From NCBI RefSeq assembly GCF_015477835.1, contig NZ_JADLQN010000004.1, positions 1-64,000 of the forward strand: a stretch of DNA of 64,000 nt, read 5' to 3'. Source of the stretch: Nocardia higoensis (GTDB lineage: Bacteria; Actinomycetota; Actinomycetes; Mycobacteriales; Mycobacteriaceae). Shown here piece by piece: positions 8,862-17,760 of this stretch. Position 1 is the stretch's first letter. Every line of letters starts with the position of its first letter. Made by a program: the position numbers and the translations under genes. Under the pieces are notes generated by a model. It was not told the DNA's origin, did not search any database, and saw nothing but the letters and a program-made list of their open reading frames with translations.

Positions 8862-9176
8862 ATGGCACTGCCCACGATGACCGCCGAACAACGCACCGAA
8901 GCGTTGGCCAAAGCGGCCGCGGTTCGTAAGGCGCGCTCGGAACTGATCGGCAAGGTCAAGGCCGGCAAGGTCTCCGTCGCGGACCTGCTCGCGAAAGCGG
9001 ATTCCGACGACCTGGTGAAGAAGACGAAGGTGGCGGCCGTGATCAAGGCGCTGCCCGGTGTCGGGCCGGTCAAGGCCGCCAAGCTGCTGGACCAGGCGGA
9101 GATCCCCGAGGATCGGCGCATCGGCGGTCTCGGCGCCCGTCAGCGCGCGGCGCTGCTCGAGGCGCTGAACGTCTGA
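8862..9176 (+). CDS. Actinobacterial (mIHF-type) integration host factor
   Basis: The 104-residue basic protein belongs to the mycobacterial IHF family, which is unrelated to the HU-like IHF of enterobacteria. The helix-two-turn-helix core is visible in KVAAVIKALPGVGPVKAAKLL and the C-terminal IGGLGARQRAALLEAL that mIHF shares. It should bind and bend DNA as a nucleoid protein; mIHF is also the host factor for L5-type phage integration. The ATG at 8862 follows GCGGAGGAGAA. In this group the housekeeping copy normally sits beside gmk. This copy stands alone between clpX and fdhD, so it may be a paralogue, but the rest of the genome is not visible. It converges on fdhD across a hairpin. Confidence 0.9.
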   Translation: MALPTMTAEQRTEALAKAAAVRKARSELIGKVKAGKVSVADLLAKADSDDLVKKTKVAAVIKALPGVGPVKAAKLLDQAEIPEDRRIGGLGARQRAALLEALNV

Positions 9177-9221
9177 TTCGGTCACACCTTCGCGACCCTC
9201 TCGGGTGGGGCCGCGACGGGT

Positions 9222-9255
9222 TCGCCCGGCCCGGCGGGGAATGCGGGCCGGGCGA
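9222..9255. terminator. Bidirectional hairpin between the mIHF-like gene and fdhD
   Basis: TCGCCCGGCCCG (9222-9233) pairs perfectly with CGGGCCGGGCGA (9244-9255) around a 10-base loop. It lies between two convergent stop codons and can serve as a terminator for both. There is no clear T run on either side. Confidence 0.6.
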
Positions 9256-9270
9256 GCTACCCGGAAGAGT

Positions 9271-10110
9271 TCAGGCCGACCTGGTGTCGGCGGCGGCGCC
9301 GCGCACCCGATGTGCGGCGCTGTAGATGTTCATGGTCTCCCCGCGCAGGAAGGCCACCAGGGTGAGACCGGTGTCCACGGCCAGGTCGACCGCCAGCGAG
9401 CTGGGCGCCGACACCGCGCCCAGCAGCGGAATGCCCGCCATCACCGCCTTCTGCACCAGCTCGAAGGACGCCCGGCCGCTGACGATCAGCACCAGATCCG
9501 CGGCGGGCACCCGGTTCTCCCGCACGGCCCAGCCCACGACTTTGTCGACCGCGTTGTGCCTGCCGATGTCCTCCCGCACGGCCAGCGGCGTGCCGTCGGC
9601 GGTGAACAGACCCGCCGCGTGCAGCCCGCCTGTCGCGTCGAACACCGACTGCTTCTGCCGCAGGGTGAGCGGCATCTGCGCGAGCGCTCCGGGGGTGACG
9701 GACGGGCCCGGATCCGGCTGCGGGAAGCGGCTGTGGGAGCGGACCTCGTCGAGCGCGGTCTTGCCGCACAGCCCGCAGGCGCCGGTGGTCAGCAGATGCC
9801 GGGTGCGCACCGGAACAGGCACCCGCAGCGCGACATCGAGCACGTTGTAGGTGTTGCGGCCCTGCTCGTCGGTGCCCGCGCAGTAGCGGGCGCTGATCAC
9901 ATCCTCGGCCGAGCCGATCATGTTCTCACTGAGCAGCAGACCGTGCACCAGGTCGATGTCGTTGCCCGGGGTGCGCATCGTGACCGTCAGCGACTGCCCG
10001 TCCACCCGGATCTCCAGTGGCTCCTCCACCGCCAGCGTGTCCTGACGGCGGATCTCGCCGGTGGGGGACAGGCGCACCATCCGCCGCCGGGCGGTGACCC
10101 GTCCGCTCAC
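9271..10110 (-). CDS. fdhD: Formate dehydrogenase accessory protein FdhD
   Basis: The 279-residue protein is a sulfurtransferase that carries sulfur from a cysteine desulfurase to the molybdenum cofactor so that formate dehydrogenase becomes active. Family motifs are present: the CxxC pair in TTGACGLCGKTAL, DIGRHNAVDKVVG, and SGRASFELVQKA. The GTG at 10110 overlaps the fdhF stop by 4 bases (GTGA), showing translational coupling in an fdhF-fdhD operon read leftward. The same pairing is known in M. tuberculosis (fdhF-fdhD, Rv2900c-Rv2899c), where it lies elsewhere in the genome. Confidence 0.96.
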   Translation of the reverse strand: MSGRVTARRRMVRLSPTGEIRRQDTLAVEEPLEIRVDGQSLTVTMRTPGNDIDLVHGLLLSENMIGSAEDVISARYCAGTDEQGRNTYNVLDVALRVPVPVRTRHLLTTGACGLCGKTALDEVRSHSRFPQPDPGPSVTPGALAQMPLTLRQKQSVFDATGGLHAAGLFTADGTPLAVREDIGRHNAVDKVVGWAVRENRVPAADLVLIVSGRASFELVQKAVMAGIPLLGAVSAPSSLAVDLAVDTGLTLVAFLRGETMNIYSAAHRVRGAAADTRSA

Positions 10111-12425
10111 GCGCCCTCTCCGTCGTGCGCATGGGCTTCCAGCCGGATCACCACGGCCTTGGAGGCGGGGGTGTTGGAACGCTCGGCGACATGGTCGAGC
10201 GGCACCAGCGGATTGGTCTCGGGATAGTAGGCCGCGGCATTGCCGCGCGGGGTCGGGAACGCGACGACACGGAAGCCGCGCACCCGCCGCTCGATCCCGT
10301 CGGTCCACTCGGTGACCAGGTCGACCAGGTCGCCGTCGGCGAAACCGAGGTCGGTGATGTCGTCGGGGTGCACCAGCACCACCTTGCGCCCGCCGCGCAC
10401 ACCGCGGTAACGATCGTCGAGGCCGTAGATGGTGGTGTTGTACTGGTCGTGGCTGCGCAGCGTCTGCAGCACCAGTCTGCCCTCGGGCACCGGAATCCAG
10501 GCGATCGCGTTGACCGCGAAGTTGGCTTTGCCGGTGCTGGTGAAGAACTCGCGGCTGTCGCGCGGGGGATGGGGCAACACGAATCCGTTGCGCTGCCTGA
10601 CCCGGGTGTTGAAGTCGTCGCAGCCGGGGACGACCCGGGAGATGGCGTCGCGGATGGCGTCGTAGTCTTCGCGGAACCGCGCCCACGGCACCGGGTGATC
10701 GGAGCCGAGCAACGCGGTCGCCAGCTCGCACACGATGGCGACCTCACTGCGCAGCTGGTCGCTGACCGGCTTCAGCCGCCCGGTCGACAGGTGCACCATC
10801 GACATCGAGTCCTCCACCGACACCGAGCGGCGGACCCCGTTGTGCACGTCCTCGTCGGTGCGGCCGAGAGTAGGCAGGATCAGCGCGGTGCGCCCGTGCA
10901 CGACGTGGCTGCGGTTGAGCTTGGTGGAGATCTGCACGGTGAGTGAGCACGTGCGCAGCGCGGCCTCGGTGATCTCGGTGTCGGGGGTGGCGGAGACGAA
11001 ATTGCCGCCCATCCCGACGAACACCTTCGCCTTGCCGTCGCGCATCGCCCTGATCGCCTCGACGGTGTCGTAGCCGTGCTCGCGGGGGCTGGTGATGCCG
11101 AATTCGCGGTCGAGGGCGTCGAGAAACGCGGCGGGCGCCTTCTCCCAGATACCCATCGTGCGGTCGCCCTGCACATTGGAGTGCCCGCGCACCGGGCACA
11201 GGCCCGCGCCCGGCTTGCCGATCATGCCGCGCATGAGCAGCACATTGGTGGCTTCCTCGATGGTGGCGACCGCGTGCTTGTGCTGGGTCAGGCCCATTGC
11301 CCAGCACACGATGATGCGCCGGGAGCGCGCGATCAGGTCGGCGGCGTGGCGCAGCTGCTCGAGGGTGAGGCCGGTCGCGACCTGCACCACGTCCAGGTCG
11401 ACCGCGCGGGCGTGGGCCTCGTACTCGTCGAAGCCCGCGCAACTGGCCTCGACGAACGCGCGATCGACGACGGTGCCCGGCGCGCGGTCCTCGGCCTCGA
11501 ACAGCAGTCTGCCCAGGCCTTGGAACAGCGCCAGGTCGCCGCCGAGGCGGATCTGCAGGAAGTCGTCGGCCAGGTCGACACCGGTGGTCAGGCCGCGGAC
11601 GGTCTGCGGGTCGCGGAAACCGAGCAGACCGGTCTCCGGCAGCGGGTTGACCGCGACGATCCGCGCGCCGCCCGCCTTTGCCTCGGCCAGCGCGCTGAGC
11701 ATTCGTGGATGATTGGTGCCCGGATTCTGGCCCGCGACGATGATGAGATCGGCCGCGCCGAAATCGTCGATGGTGACCGAACCCTTGCCGATCCCGATGG
11801 AGGAGATCAGCGCGGTGCCGGAGGACTCGTGGCACATATTGCTGCAGTCGGGCAGATTGTTCGTTCCGAAGCTGCGCACGAGCAGCTGGTAGAGGAACGC
11901 GGTCTCGTTGGCGGTGCGACCGGAGGTGTAGAAGAGGGCCTCATCCGGGGAATCGAGGGCGCGCAGTTCGTCGGCGACGAGGCGGTAGGCATCCTCCCAG
12001 CGGATCGGGTGGTAGTGGGTGTTGCCGGGCCGCAGGACCATGGGGTGGGTCAGCCTGCCCTGCTGACCGAGCCAGTACCCGGATTTCCGCGCCAGCTCGG
12101 CGACCGGGTGCGCGGCGAAGAACTCCGGGGTCACGGTGCGCAGGGTGGCCTCCTCGGCCACGGCCTTCGCGCCGTTCTCACAGAACTCGGCGGGTCTGCG
12201 GTGGCCTGTGGGCTCCGGCCAGGCGCAGCCGGGACAGTCGAAACCGTGCACCTGGTTCACCCGGGCCAAGGTCCGGGCGGTGCGCACCACGCCCATCTCC
12301 TCGACCGAGCGTCTCAGCGCCACCGCGACCGCGGTGAGGCCCGCTGCCCGGGTCTTCGGCGACGAGACTGTCAGATCGGACTCGTCGACGTCCTCGGTCG
12401 GTCCCTGGCGATGCATGGCCCTCAT
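10107..12425 (-). CDS. fdhF: Molybdopterin formate dehydrogenase-like oxidoreductase, FdhF/YdeP type
   Basis: The 772-residue protein belongs to the YdeP branch of bis-MGD oxidoreductases. The N-terminal FDCPGCAWPEP, the GRTANETAFLYQLLVR stretch with NLPDCSNMCHESSG, the cofactor-binding VAGQNPGTNHPRML and the C-terminal molydopterin-dinucleotide-binding domain (LVLQTLRSHDQYNTTIYG) are all visible. I see no full four-cysteine Fe4S4 motif with usual spacing at the N-terminus, as is common in this branch. It is presumably a cytoplasmic formate dehydrogenase, but the branch's substrates are poorly known. The ATG at 12425 was chosen because GGAGAGGAC lies just upstream; in-frame ATG 12416 is an alternative. 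It is followed by overlapping fdhD. Confidence 0.9.
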   Translation of the reverse strand: MRAMHRQGPTEDVDESDLTVSSPKTRAAGLTAVAVALRRSVEEMGVVRTARTLARVNQVHGFDCPGCAWPEPTGHRRPAEFCENGAKAVAEEATLRTVTPEFFAAHPVAELARKSGYWLGQQGRLTHPMVLRPGNTHYHPIRWEDAYRLVADELRALDSPDEALFYTSGRTANETAFLYQLLVRSFGTNNLPDCSNMCHESSGTALISSIGIGKGSVTIDDFGAADLIIVAGQNPGTNHPRMLSALAEAKAGGARIVAVNPLPETGLLGFRDPQTVRGLTTGVDLADDFLQIRLGGDLALFQGLGRLLFEAEDRAPGTVVDRAFVEASCAGFDEYEAHARAVDLDVVQVATGLTLEQLRHAADLIARSRRIIVCWAMGLTQHKHAVATIEEATNVLLMRGMIGKPGAGLCPVRGHSNVQGDRTMGIWEKAPAAFLDALDREFGITSPREHGYDTVEAIRAMRDGKAKVFVGMGGNFVSATPDTEITEAALRTCSLTVQISTKLNRSHVVHGRTALILPTLGRTDEDVHNGVRRSVSVEDSMSMVHLSTGRLKPVSDQLRSEVAIVCELATALLGSDHPVPWARFREDYDAIRDAISRVVPGCDDFNTRVRQRNGFVLPHPPRDSREFFTSTGKANFAVNAIAWIPVPEGRLVLQTLRSHDQYNTTIYGLDDRYRGVRGGRKVVLVHPDDITDLGFADGDLVDLVTEWTDGIERRVRGFRVVAFPTPRGNAAAYYPETNPLVPLDHVAERSNTPASKAVVIRLEAHAHDGEGA

Positions 12426-12510
12426 TGTCCTCTCCGCCTCGGCGGGGCGTTCGGCGACGCCCGTTCGATGCATCGTAGGACCGGGTTCCGCGCCCTGTGG
12501 TGAGCTCGAC

Positions 12511-15087
12511 TCAGTAGCGCCGTGGATAGGCCGCCAGCGGCCGGGTGGGCGGCCGGTGGGTGAGGATCTTCTGGCCGAGCCGCATCCGCCAGCCCGGTGC
12601 CAGTTCCACCGCTGTATCGCCGACCCGCGTCCACTGCTCGGTGCCGGGGGCGGCGATGTAGGTGCCGCCGGAGGTCCCCGCGTCGCGGACGTAGACCACG
12701 CCGTTGTCGAGGGTGACGTATGCGTGCACCCGGGAGACGTGCCGGTCGCGCGGCAGGGTCAGCGGCGCGGCCGTCCCGGAGCGCACGGCCTCGTCGCCGG
12801 ACGGGTTGCGCCCTATCACATACGCGCGGTCCAGCGGATAGATGACGTCTTCGAAGACCAGCGCGCCCGGCGGCTCCGGCGGGGTCTGTGGCCGCAGCGG
12901 GACGACCCGGCCCCACTGGTTCGGGCCCGAAGGATGCGAGCCGGTGAAGTTCGATCCGGGGACGCTCGCCGGAGCCTGATGCATGCCGGGGCGGGAGGCG
13001 AAGAAGTCCGGTCGCGCGGGCTCTTCGGCCTCCGACCAGCCCAGGGGGGAGGGCGTGGCCGGGCGGCGGCCGGTGTCGCGGCCACGGCTGTGATCGGCGG
13101 CGAGTGCGTCGAAACCCGCGGGAGCGGTGGCCGGGAGATCCGCGGTGCGCGGGCCGGGGGGTTCGGCGGGCGCAGGCTCGGAGGGCCCCGCAGTGGCCGG
13201 ACGCTCGTCGGAATCCGCTGCCGGGGAGTTGCCGGTGCTACCGGATCGGCCGGACCCGAGGTCCTTCGCCGAGGAGTCCGAGCCGCTCGCCAGGGACCAG
13301 CGGGCGTCGGCGGCGGTGGGCCCGGTGCCACCGGACGCCGCGAGCGAACCCGGGCGGATCTCCGAGCCCGGCGCGGATGCCCGCGAGCCCGATCCGGTCG
13401 GCTGTGCGCTACCGACCGTGGGCGCCGCGATCGGCCGGGATCCGGTGTTCGAGGCGGGAGTCGACCGGCCCGGAACCACGGGGCGGGCGCCGAGGCCCGC
13501 GGTGTCGGCGTTCGAGGCCGCGTCGGTGTCGGCTCCGCGCTGCTTCGCGTCGGTCCGCGCCTCCGTCGCCGTCTGCTCGTCGGCGGGCGTGTCGGCACTG
13601 CCGCCGGAATCGGGTGTGGTCAGCCAGGTCGAGGGGTCCGAAGCCGGTGCGGGGCGCATCGGCGTGGCGGCCGAGGTGCCCGGTGTTGCGGAACTCCGCG
13701 CGCCGGTCGCCGACCCGAAGGCGCGCAGGGACCGCGGTGTGGCGGAGTCGGTCGCGGCCGCGGCGGGCGACTCGGCTTCCGCGCCCGTCTTTCCCGTGAC
13801 CGCTCCGTCGGTGGCCGTCGCTGCCGAAGACCTCGTCGCGATGGCCTTCGCGTGGGCGGCCTTCGCTTCGCCGGGAGTTGATTCCGCGGAATCAGGCTTC
13901 GCCGTCGAGGGGGCCGCAATCGAGGGCTCCGCAATCGAGGGGGCCTCGGGCGCCGTGTCCGGGTCCTCGGACGCCGGCGACATCGATGCCACGGATTTCC
14001 CTGCGGACGGCGAGGATCCCGAGGACGGGATGTCGGCCGCCGCGGTGCCCGTAGGTCCGACGGCCGACCGGGACGCCGCCGATGACGGGTCTTCCGGTGC
14101 CGTGGCTGTCGGCCCGGGCGTTGCCGAACTCGGGGTTGCCGAACTCGGGGTTGCCGAACTCGGCGTAGCCGGTCCGGGTGCCGACGTAGTCGCCGAGTCG
14201 GTAACCGCGGGCGCCGGAGCCGGGCGGCCGGAAGCTGTCGTCACGTCCGGTTTCTGATGCTCGGACGAGGAAGCTCGGTCCGCGAGGCCCGCGGACCCTC
14301 GAGCGCTCGCTGCTCCGGAACTCTCCACTCGAGGCCGCGGCCTTCCGGGCTCTGGTGTCGCGGACTTCTTCGCCGCGAACGCAGATTCCGGGACAGCGGC
14401 CGCACGGTCATCGGCCGCCGACCCGTTCGACGCGGCGGCACGGGGTGCGGTCGCCGATCCCGCGGCAGGTCGTGTCGCGGAAGCCGCGGGGCTCGAAGCC
14501 GTCGCGACGGGAACAGCGGAGGCCGGGCTGCCGCCGCCTGCGCGGGAGGGAGAAGGGGAGGAGATGGCGGCGGCAGCGCCTGCCGATTCGGCGCGATCGC
14601 CGGGCGTTTCCGCCCGGCGGACGCCGACGCGGAGTTCGAACCCGGAGCCGGTGACGATGCCCGCGCGCAGGTCGGTGGCCGGGTGCACGGGCAGCGGTTC
14701 GCCGTTGTCGTCGCCGACGCGGATGCGGCGCACCGGTTCGCGGACGATCTCGTCCACCCAGGTGAACGCGCGAGCGCCGGACAGCGAGCGCGGCCCTTCG
14801 GCGCCGAGGATCTGGGCGAAGACCTTGCCGCGAAGGAGGATGACGGTGCCGTCCTCGGTGGGTGCGACCACACCGAAGGCCGGTGGTTCCGTGCCGCCAC
14901 CGAAGACCACCCCCGCCAGTCGCCGGGCGATCGCGGCGCCGGGGTACTCGCCGTCGGCCTCGGCTTCGACCGCATCCAGAACCAGTTCCGCGGAATCGGT
15001 TTCGGCGAGATACACCACCGCCGTCCCGAAGCGTGCGACCAGTCCCGCACCAGCTGCGATGCCCACCGTCGACGGGGTCTTGCCCAC
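12511..15087 (-). CDS. Large FHA-domain protein with low-complexity middle
   Basis: The 858-residue protein has three parts. Residues 1-170 form a globular domain of unknown type. Residues about 180-720 are a low-complexity linker of Ala, Ser, Thr, Pro and Gly with short tandem repeats, including three copies of SSATP. The last 120 residues are a forkhead-associated domain, with the phosphothreonine-binding signature VIGRNPSGD, then DRHVSRVHAYVTL and the GGTYI strand. FHA domains bind phosphothreonine and usually work with Ser/Thr kinases; no kinase gene is in the window. The GTG at 15087 follows AAGGAGGTT. The linker makes this length hard to compare with known proteins. The N-terminal domain is not recognised, and no transmembrane segment is evident. 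Confidence 0.85.
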   Translation of the reverse strand: MGKTPSTVGIAAGAGLVARFGTAVVYLAETDSAELVLDAVEAEADGEYPGAAIARRLAGVVFGGGTEPPAFGVVAPTEDGTVILLRGKVFAQILGAEGPRSLSGARAFTWVDEIVREPVRRIRVGDDNGEPLPVHPATDLRAGIVTGSGFELRVGVRRAETPGDRAESAGAAAAISSPSPSRAGGGSPASAVPVATASSPAASATRPAAGSATAPRAAASNGSAADDRAAAVPESAFAAKKSATPEPGRPRPRVESSGAASARGSAGLADRASSSEHQKPDVTTASGRPAPAPAVTDSATTSAPGPATPSSATPSSATPSSATPGPTATAPEDPSSAASRSAVGPTGTAAADIPSSGSSPSAGKSVASMSPASEDPDTAPEAPSIAEPSIAAPSTAKPDSAESTPGEAKAAHAKAIATRSSAATATDGAVTGKTGAEAESPAAAATDSATPRSLRAFGSATGARSSATPGTSAATPMRPAPASDPSTWLTTPDSGGSADTPADEQTATEARTDAKQRGADTDAASNADTAGLGARPVVPGRSTPASNTGSRPIAAPTVGSAQPTGSGSRASAPGSEIRPGSLAASGGTGPTAADARWSLASGSDSSAKDLGSGRSGSTGNSPAADSDERPATAGPSEPAPAEPPGPRTADLPATAPAGFDALAADHSRGRDTGRRPATPSPLGWSEAEEPARPDFFASRPGMHQAPASVPGSNFTGSHPSGPNQWGRVVPLRPQTPPEPPGALVFEDVIYPLDRAYVIGRNPSGDEAVRSGTAAPLTLPRDRHVSRVHAYVTLDNGVVYVRDAGTSGGTYIAAPGTEQWTRVGDTAVELAPGWRMRLGQKILTHRPPTRPLAAYPRRY
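14120..14164 (+). repeat. Three tandem 15-bp repeats inside the FHA gene
   Basis: The unit GTTGCCGAACTCGGG occurs three times in a row (14120-14134, 14135-14149, 14150-14164, the last ending in C). On the coding strand it encodes SSATP repeats. A second pair of 15-base units encoding PSIA(E/A) lies near 13915-13950. The in-frame length suggests copy number can change without breaking the gene. Confidence 0.85.
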
Positions 15088-15385
15088 CCGGCAACCTCCT
15101 TTTCCGCGCCTCAACGCGGTCCAGGATAGTGAATTTCGCGGCACCGGGCCGCCAGGCGGACAAGATCGGTCATAACGGTCTCCGATTGCCGCATTACGAA
15201 CCGTTTGCCCTGGAAATCGCGGACGGCGCAGGACATTTCATGCGAGGCGGCGATAGCATCCGCCTACCGCAGCCGACAGCGGATATGTTTTCGGTCACCG
15301 GCGGCCACGGCCGAAGGAAATCGCCACGAGAATATTCGTCGGCTATCCGGTTGGGTGCGGAGCGGCCACCGACGACACTGGACCG
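15088..15385. other. Divergent FHA/GNAT intergenic region
   Basis: These 298 bases separate the start of the FHA gene (leftward) from the acetyltransferase gene (rightward). The part from about 15150 to 15350 is less GC-rich than its flanks and should carry both promoters. No clear -35/-10 pair, operator or RNA was identified. Confidence 0.4.
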
Positions 15386-15910
15386 GTGGCATGTGTGAGA
15401 GAGGCAGTCGAAGCCGATATTCCCGATCTCCGGGAAATCGAGCGTGACGCCGGAGAACCGTTCGCCCGGCTGGGAATGACCGAGATCGCCGAAGACGAAC
15501 CACCCAGCCCGGAGACATTGCAGTCCTATGTCCGGGCGGGCCGGGCCTGGGTGATCGACGATATCGATCGGCCCGTCGCCTATCTCGTGGCCGACATCGT
15601 CGACGGCAACGCCCACATCGACCAGGTGTCGGTGCGTCCCGAGCAGCGGGGCCGCAGGCTCGGCAAGCAGTTGATCGACCATCTCGTCGGCTGGGCTCGC
15701 GAGCGCGGACTGCCCGCCGTCACGCTCACCACCTTCACCGAAGTCCCCTGGAACGGGCCGTATTACGCCAGGCTCGGCTTCCGCACGGTTCCGCCGCAGG
15801 AGCAGACTCCCGGCTTGCGGGCGGTGTGCGCCGCCGAAGCGGCGCACGGTCTGCAGCGCTGGCCGCGCACCTGCATGCGCGCCGAAGTGGCGTCCTGGAT
15901 CACCGGGTGA
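15386..15910 (+). CDS. GNAT family N-acetyltransferase
   Basis: The 174-residue protein has the GNAT fold. The acetyl-CoA-binding motif A appears as VSVRPEQRGRRLGKQLIDHLVGWA near residues 75-100 (the V/IxxxxRGxG/A-type loop is QRGRRLG), and NGPYYARLGF marks the late beta-bulge and helix. It transfers an acetyl group from acetyl-CoA to an amine; the substrate cannot be inferred. GTG 15386 is used here, but GTG 15395 gives a more typical start (MREAVEADIPDL), and neither has a strong ribosome binding site. It converges on glpD with 53 bases between. Confidence 0.85.
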   Translation: MACVREAVEADIPDLREIERDAGEPFARLGMTEIAEDEPPSPETLQSYVRAGRAWVIDDIDRPVAYLVADIVDGNAHIDQVSVRPEQRGRRLGKQLIDHLVGWARERGLPAVTLTTFTEVPWNGPYYARLGFRTVPPQEQTPGLRAVCAAEAAHGLQRWPRTCMRAEVASWITG

Positions 15911-15963
15911 AGCCCTGAAGCGGAGAGACCGTGGCCGCGCGTCGGAGTCCGGCGCGCGACGGA

Positions 15964-17514
15964 TCAGCCTTCCGCGGCGAGTGCGGATTCGGCGGCCGCG
16001 AGGGCGGCGGCCCGATCCTCGGCGACCAATCCGATCCTGCTGCGGCGATCGAGCAGGTCGTCGGTGGTGAGGGCGAGTTCGTGGGTGCGCGCGAAGGCGA
16101 ATTCCGCGGCGAGTACGTCGGCGCCCGGGGCGACCGGTGAGCCGAGGGCGGGGTCGCTCTCGGCCAGGGCGAGCACGGTGGCGGCCTCGCGGCCGTAGCG
16201 CTCGATGAGGATCGGCGGGGCGGTGATGCGGTCGCGGGCCGCTCCGGTGACGGCTCCGACCAGCGGCAATGTCCGGGTCCGGCAGGGGGCGGCGGGCAGT
16301 GAGGTCGCGGCGACGGCGGCGTCGACGACGTCCTCGGCCATGCGGCGATAGGTGGTGAGCTTGCCGCCGACCACCGTGAACACCCCGCTCGGCGAGCGCA
16401 GAACGGCGTGCTCGCGGGAGATGTCGGCGGTGCTGCCGTCCTCGGTGCGCAGCAGCGGCCGCAGTCCCGCGAACGTGCCTCGGATGTCGGCGCGGGACAG
16501 CGGTGCGCGCAGCGCCGGGTTGACGGTGTCGAGCAGGAAGTCGATCTCGGCGTCGGTGGGTTCGGGTTCGTCGGGCACCGGGCCCGGTGCGTCTTCATCG
16601 GTGAGGCCGAGGTAGACGCGGCCGTGTGCGGCGGGCAACGCGAAGACGAATCGTCCGACGCTGCCGGGCACGGGCACCGTCAGCGCGGCACTCAGCCCGC
16701 CGAAAGCCGCGGCGTCGAAGACCAGGTGGGTGCCGCGGCTGGGACGCAGCTCGATGCTCGGGTCGAGCTGATCGGCCCACACTCCGGTGGCGTTGATCAC
16801 GGTCTTCGCGCGCACGGTGAGCGATTCACCGGTGAGCGTGTCGGTGAGGACGGCGCCGTCGCCGGAGATCGACTCGGCCGCCACCCGTGTGAGTACCCGT
16901 GCTCCGTGGGCAGCGGCGGTCCGCGCCAGCGCGACCACCAGCCGCGCGTCGTCGACCAGCTGACCGTCCCAGGCCTGCAGACCGCCGCGCAGCCCCGCCC
17001 GTCGCACGGTCGGCGCCAGTCGCAGGGCCTCGGCGGCGGCCACCCGGCGCGACCGCGGCAAGGTCGCCGCCGAGGTGCCCGCGCTACAGCGCAAGGCGTC
17101 GCCCGCCAGGAACCCGGCGCGGATCAGCGCTTCCTGGGGCCGGCCCAGCCCGGGCAGCAACGGCACCAGCTGCGGCAGCGGCCGCACCAGGTGCGGCGCC
17201 ACCGTTTCGATCAGAAATCCGCGCTCCACCGCACTTTCGCGGGCGATCCCGACCCTGCCGCTCGCCAGGTACCGCAGACCGCCGTGCACCAGCTTGGAAC
17301 TCCATCGGCTGGTGCCGAACGCCAGATCACGCCGTTCCACCAGTGCCGTCCGCAAGCCGCGCGACGCCGCGTCCAGGGCCGCCCCCGCGCCGGTCACCCC
17401 GCCGCCGACCACCAGCACATCGACCGCGCCGAGATCGCCGAGCTCGCGCAGTTCCCGTGTCCGCCGCTCGGCATTGAGCGCCGAATCACCCTCGGCCGGC
17501 ATCGTGTTCGTCAT
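15964..17514 (-). CDS. glpD: Glycerol-3-phosphate dehydrogenase (FAD)
   Basis: The 516-residue flavoprotein oxidises sn-glycerol-3-phosphate to dihydroxyacetone phosphate at the membrane and passes electrons to the quinone pool. The N-terminal dinucleotide-binding motif GGGVTGAGAALDAASRG, the ER...LAFGTS...SKLVHGGLRYL signature typical of GlpD, and the C-terminal DAO domain are seen. The ATG at 17514 follows AGGAAGG. It is transcribed from the same strand as the upstream TetR gene. In M. tuberculosis the glpD1 gene Rv2249c also adjoins a regulator, a flavoprotein and a diacylglycerol kinase. Its product, dihydroxyacetone phosphate, is the precursor for the alkyl-DHAP route suggested by the next genes. 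Confidence 0.95.
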   Translation of the reverse strand: MTNTMPAEGDSALNAERRTRELRELGDLGAVDVLVVGGGVTGAGAALDAASRGLRTALVERRDLAFGTSRWSSKLVHGGLRYLASGRVGIARESAVERGFLIETVAPHLVRPLPQLVPLLPGLGRPQEALIRAGFLAGDALRCSAGTSAATLPRSRRVAAAEALRLAPTVRRAGLRGGLQAWDGQLVDDARLVVALARTAAAHGARVLTRVAAESISGDGAVLTDTLTGESLTVRAKTVINATGVWADQLDPSIELRPSRGTHLVFDAAAFGGLSAALTVPVPGSVGRFVFALPAAHGRVYLGLTDEDAPGPVPDEPEPTDAEIDFLLDTVNPALRAPLSRADIRGTFAGLRPLLRTEDGSTADISREHAVLRSPSGVFTVVGGKLTTYRRMAEDVVDAAVAATSLPAAPCRTRTLPLVGAVTGAARDRITAPPILIERYGREAATVLALAESDPALGSPVAPGADVLAAEFAFARTHELALTTDDLLDRRSRIGLVAEDRAAALAAAESALAAEG

Positions 17515-17760
17515 CGCACTGCCTTCCTGAACGGCGCTCGCCGCCGTTCGATCGTTGCCACTCACCGGTGGAAGCCGCCGCCGGGCGACATCCCGATCGC
17601 ATCGCCGGCCGGGCCGGTGGACGCGCTGATCCGGCCCGGATGCGGCGTGCCTGTGCCGGGTCGTGCTGTCGGTCTCCGACCGCGGACGCGTTCTGCGAAG
17701 GCGCATCCCCGGCGACCACGCGCGGGAGGCGATATCGCAGGCGTGCCGCCCGGGCGCGTA

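Noticed and set aside
9271..10731. 486-residue reading of fdhD extended upstream
   Set aside because: The extension is an out-of-frame reading of fdhF; the GTGA overlap at 10107-10110 gives a clean start.
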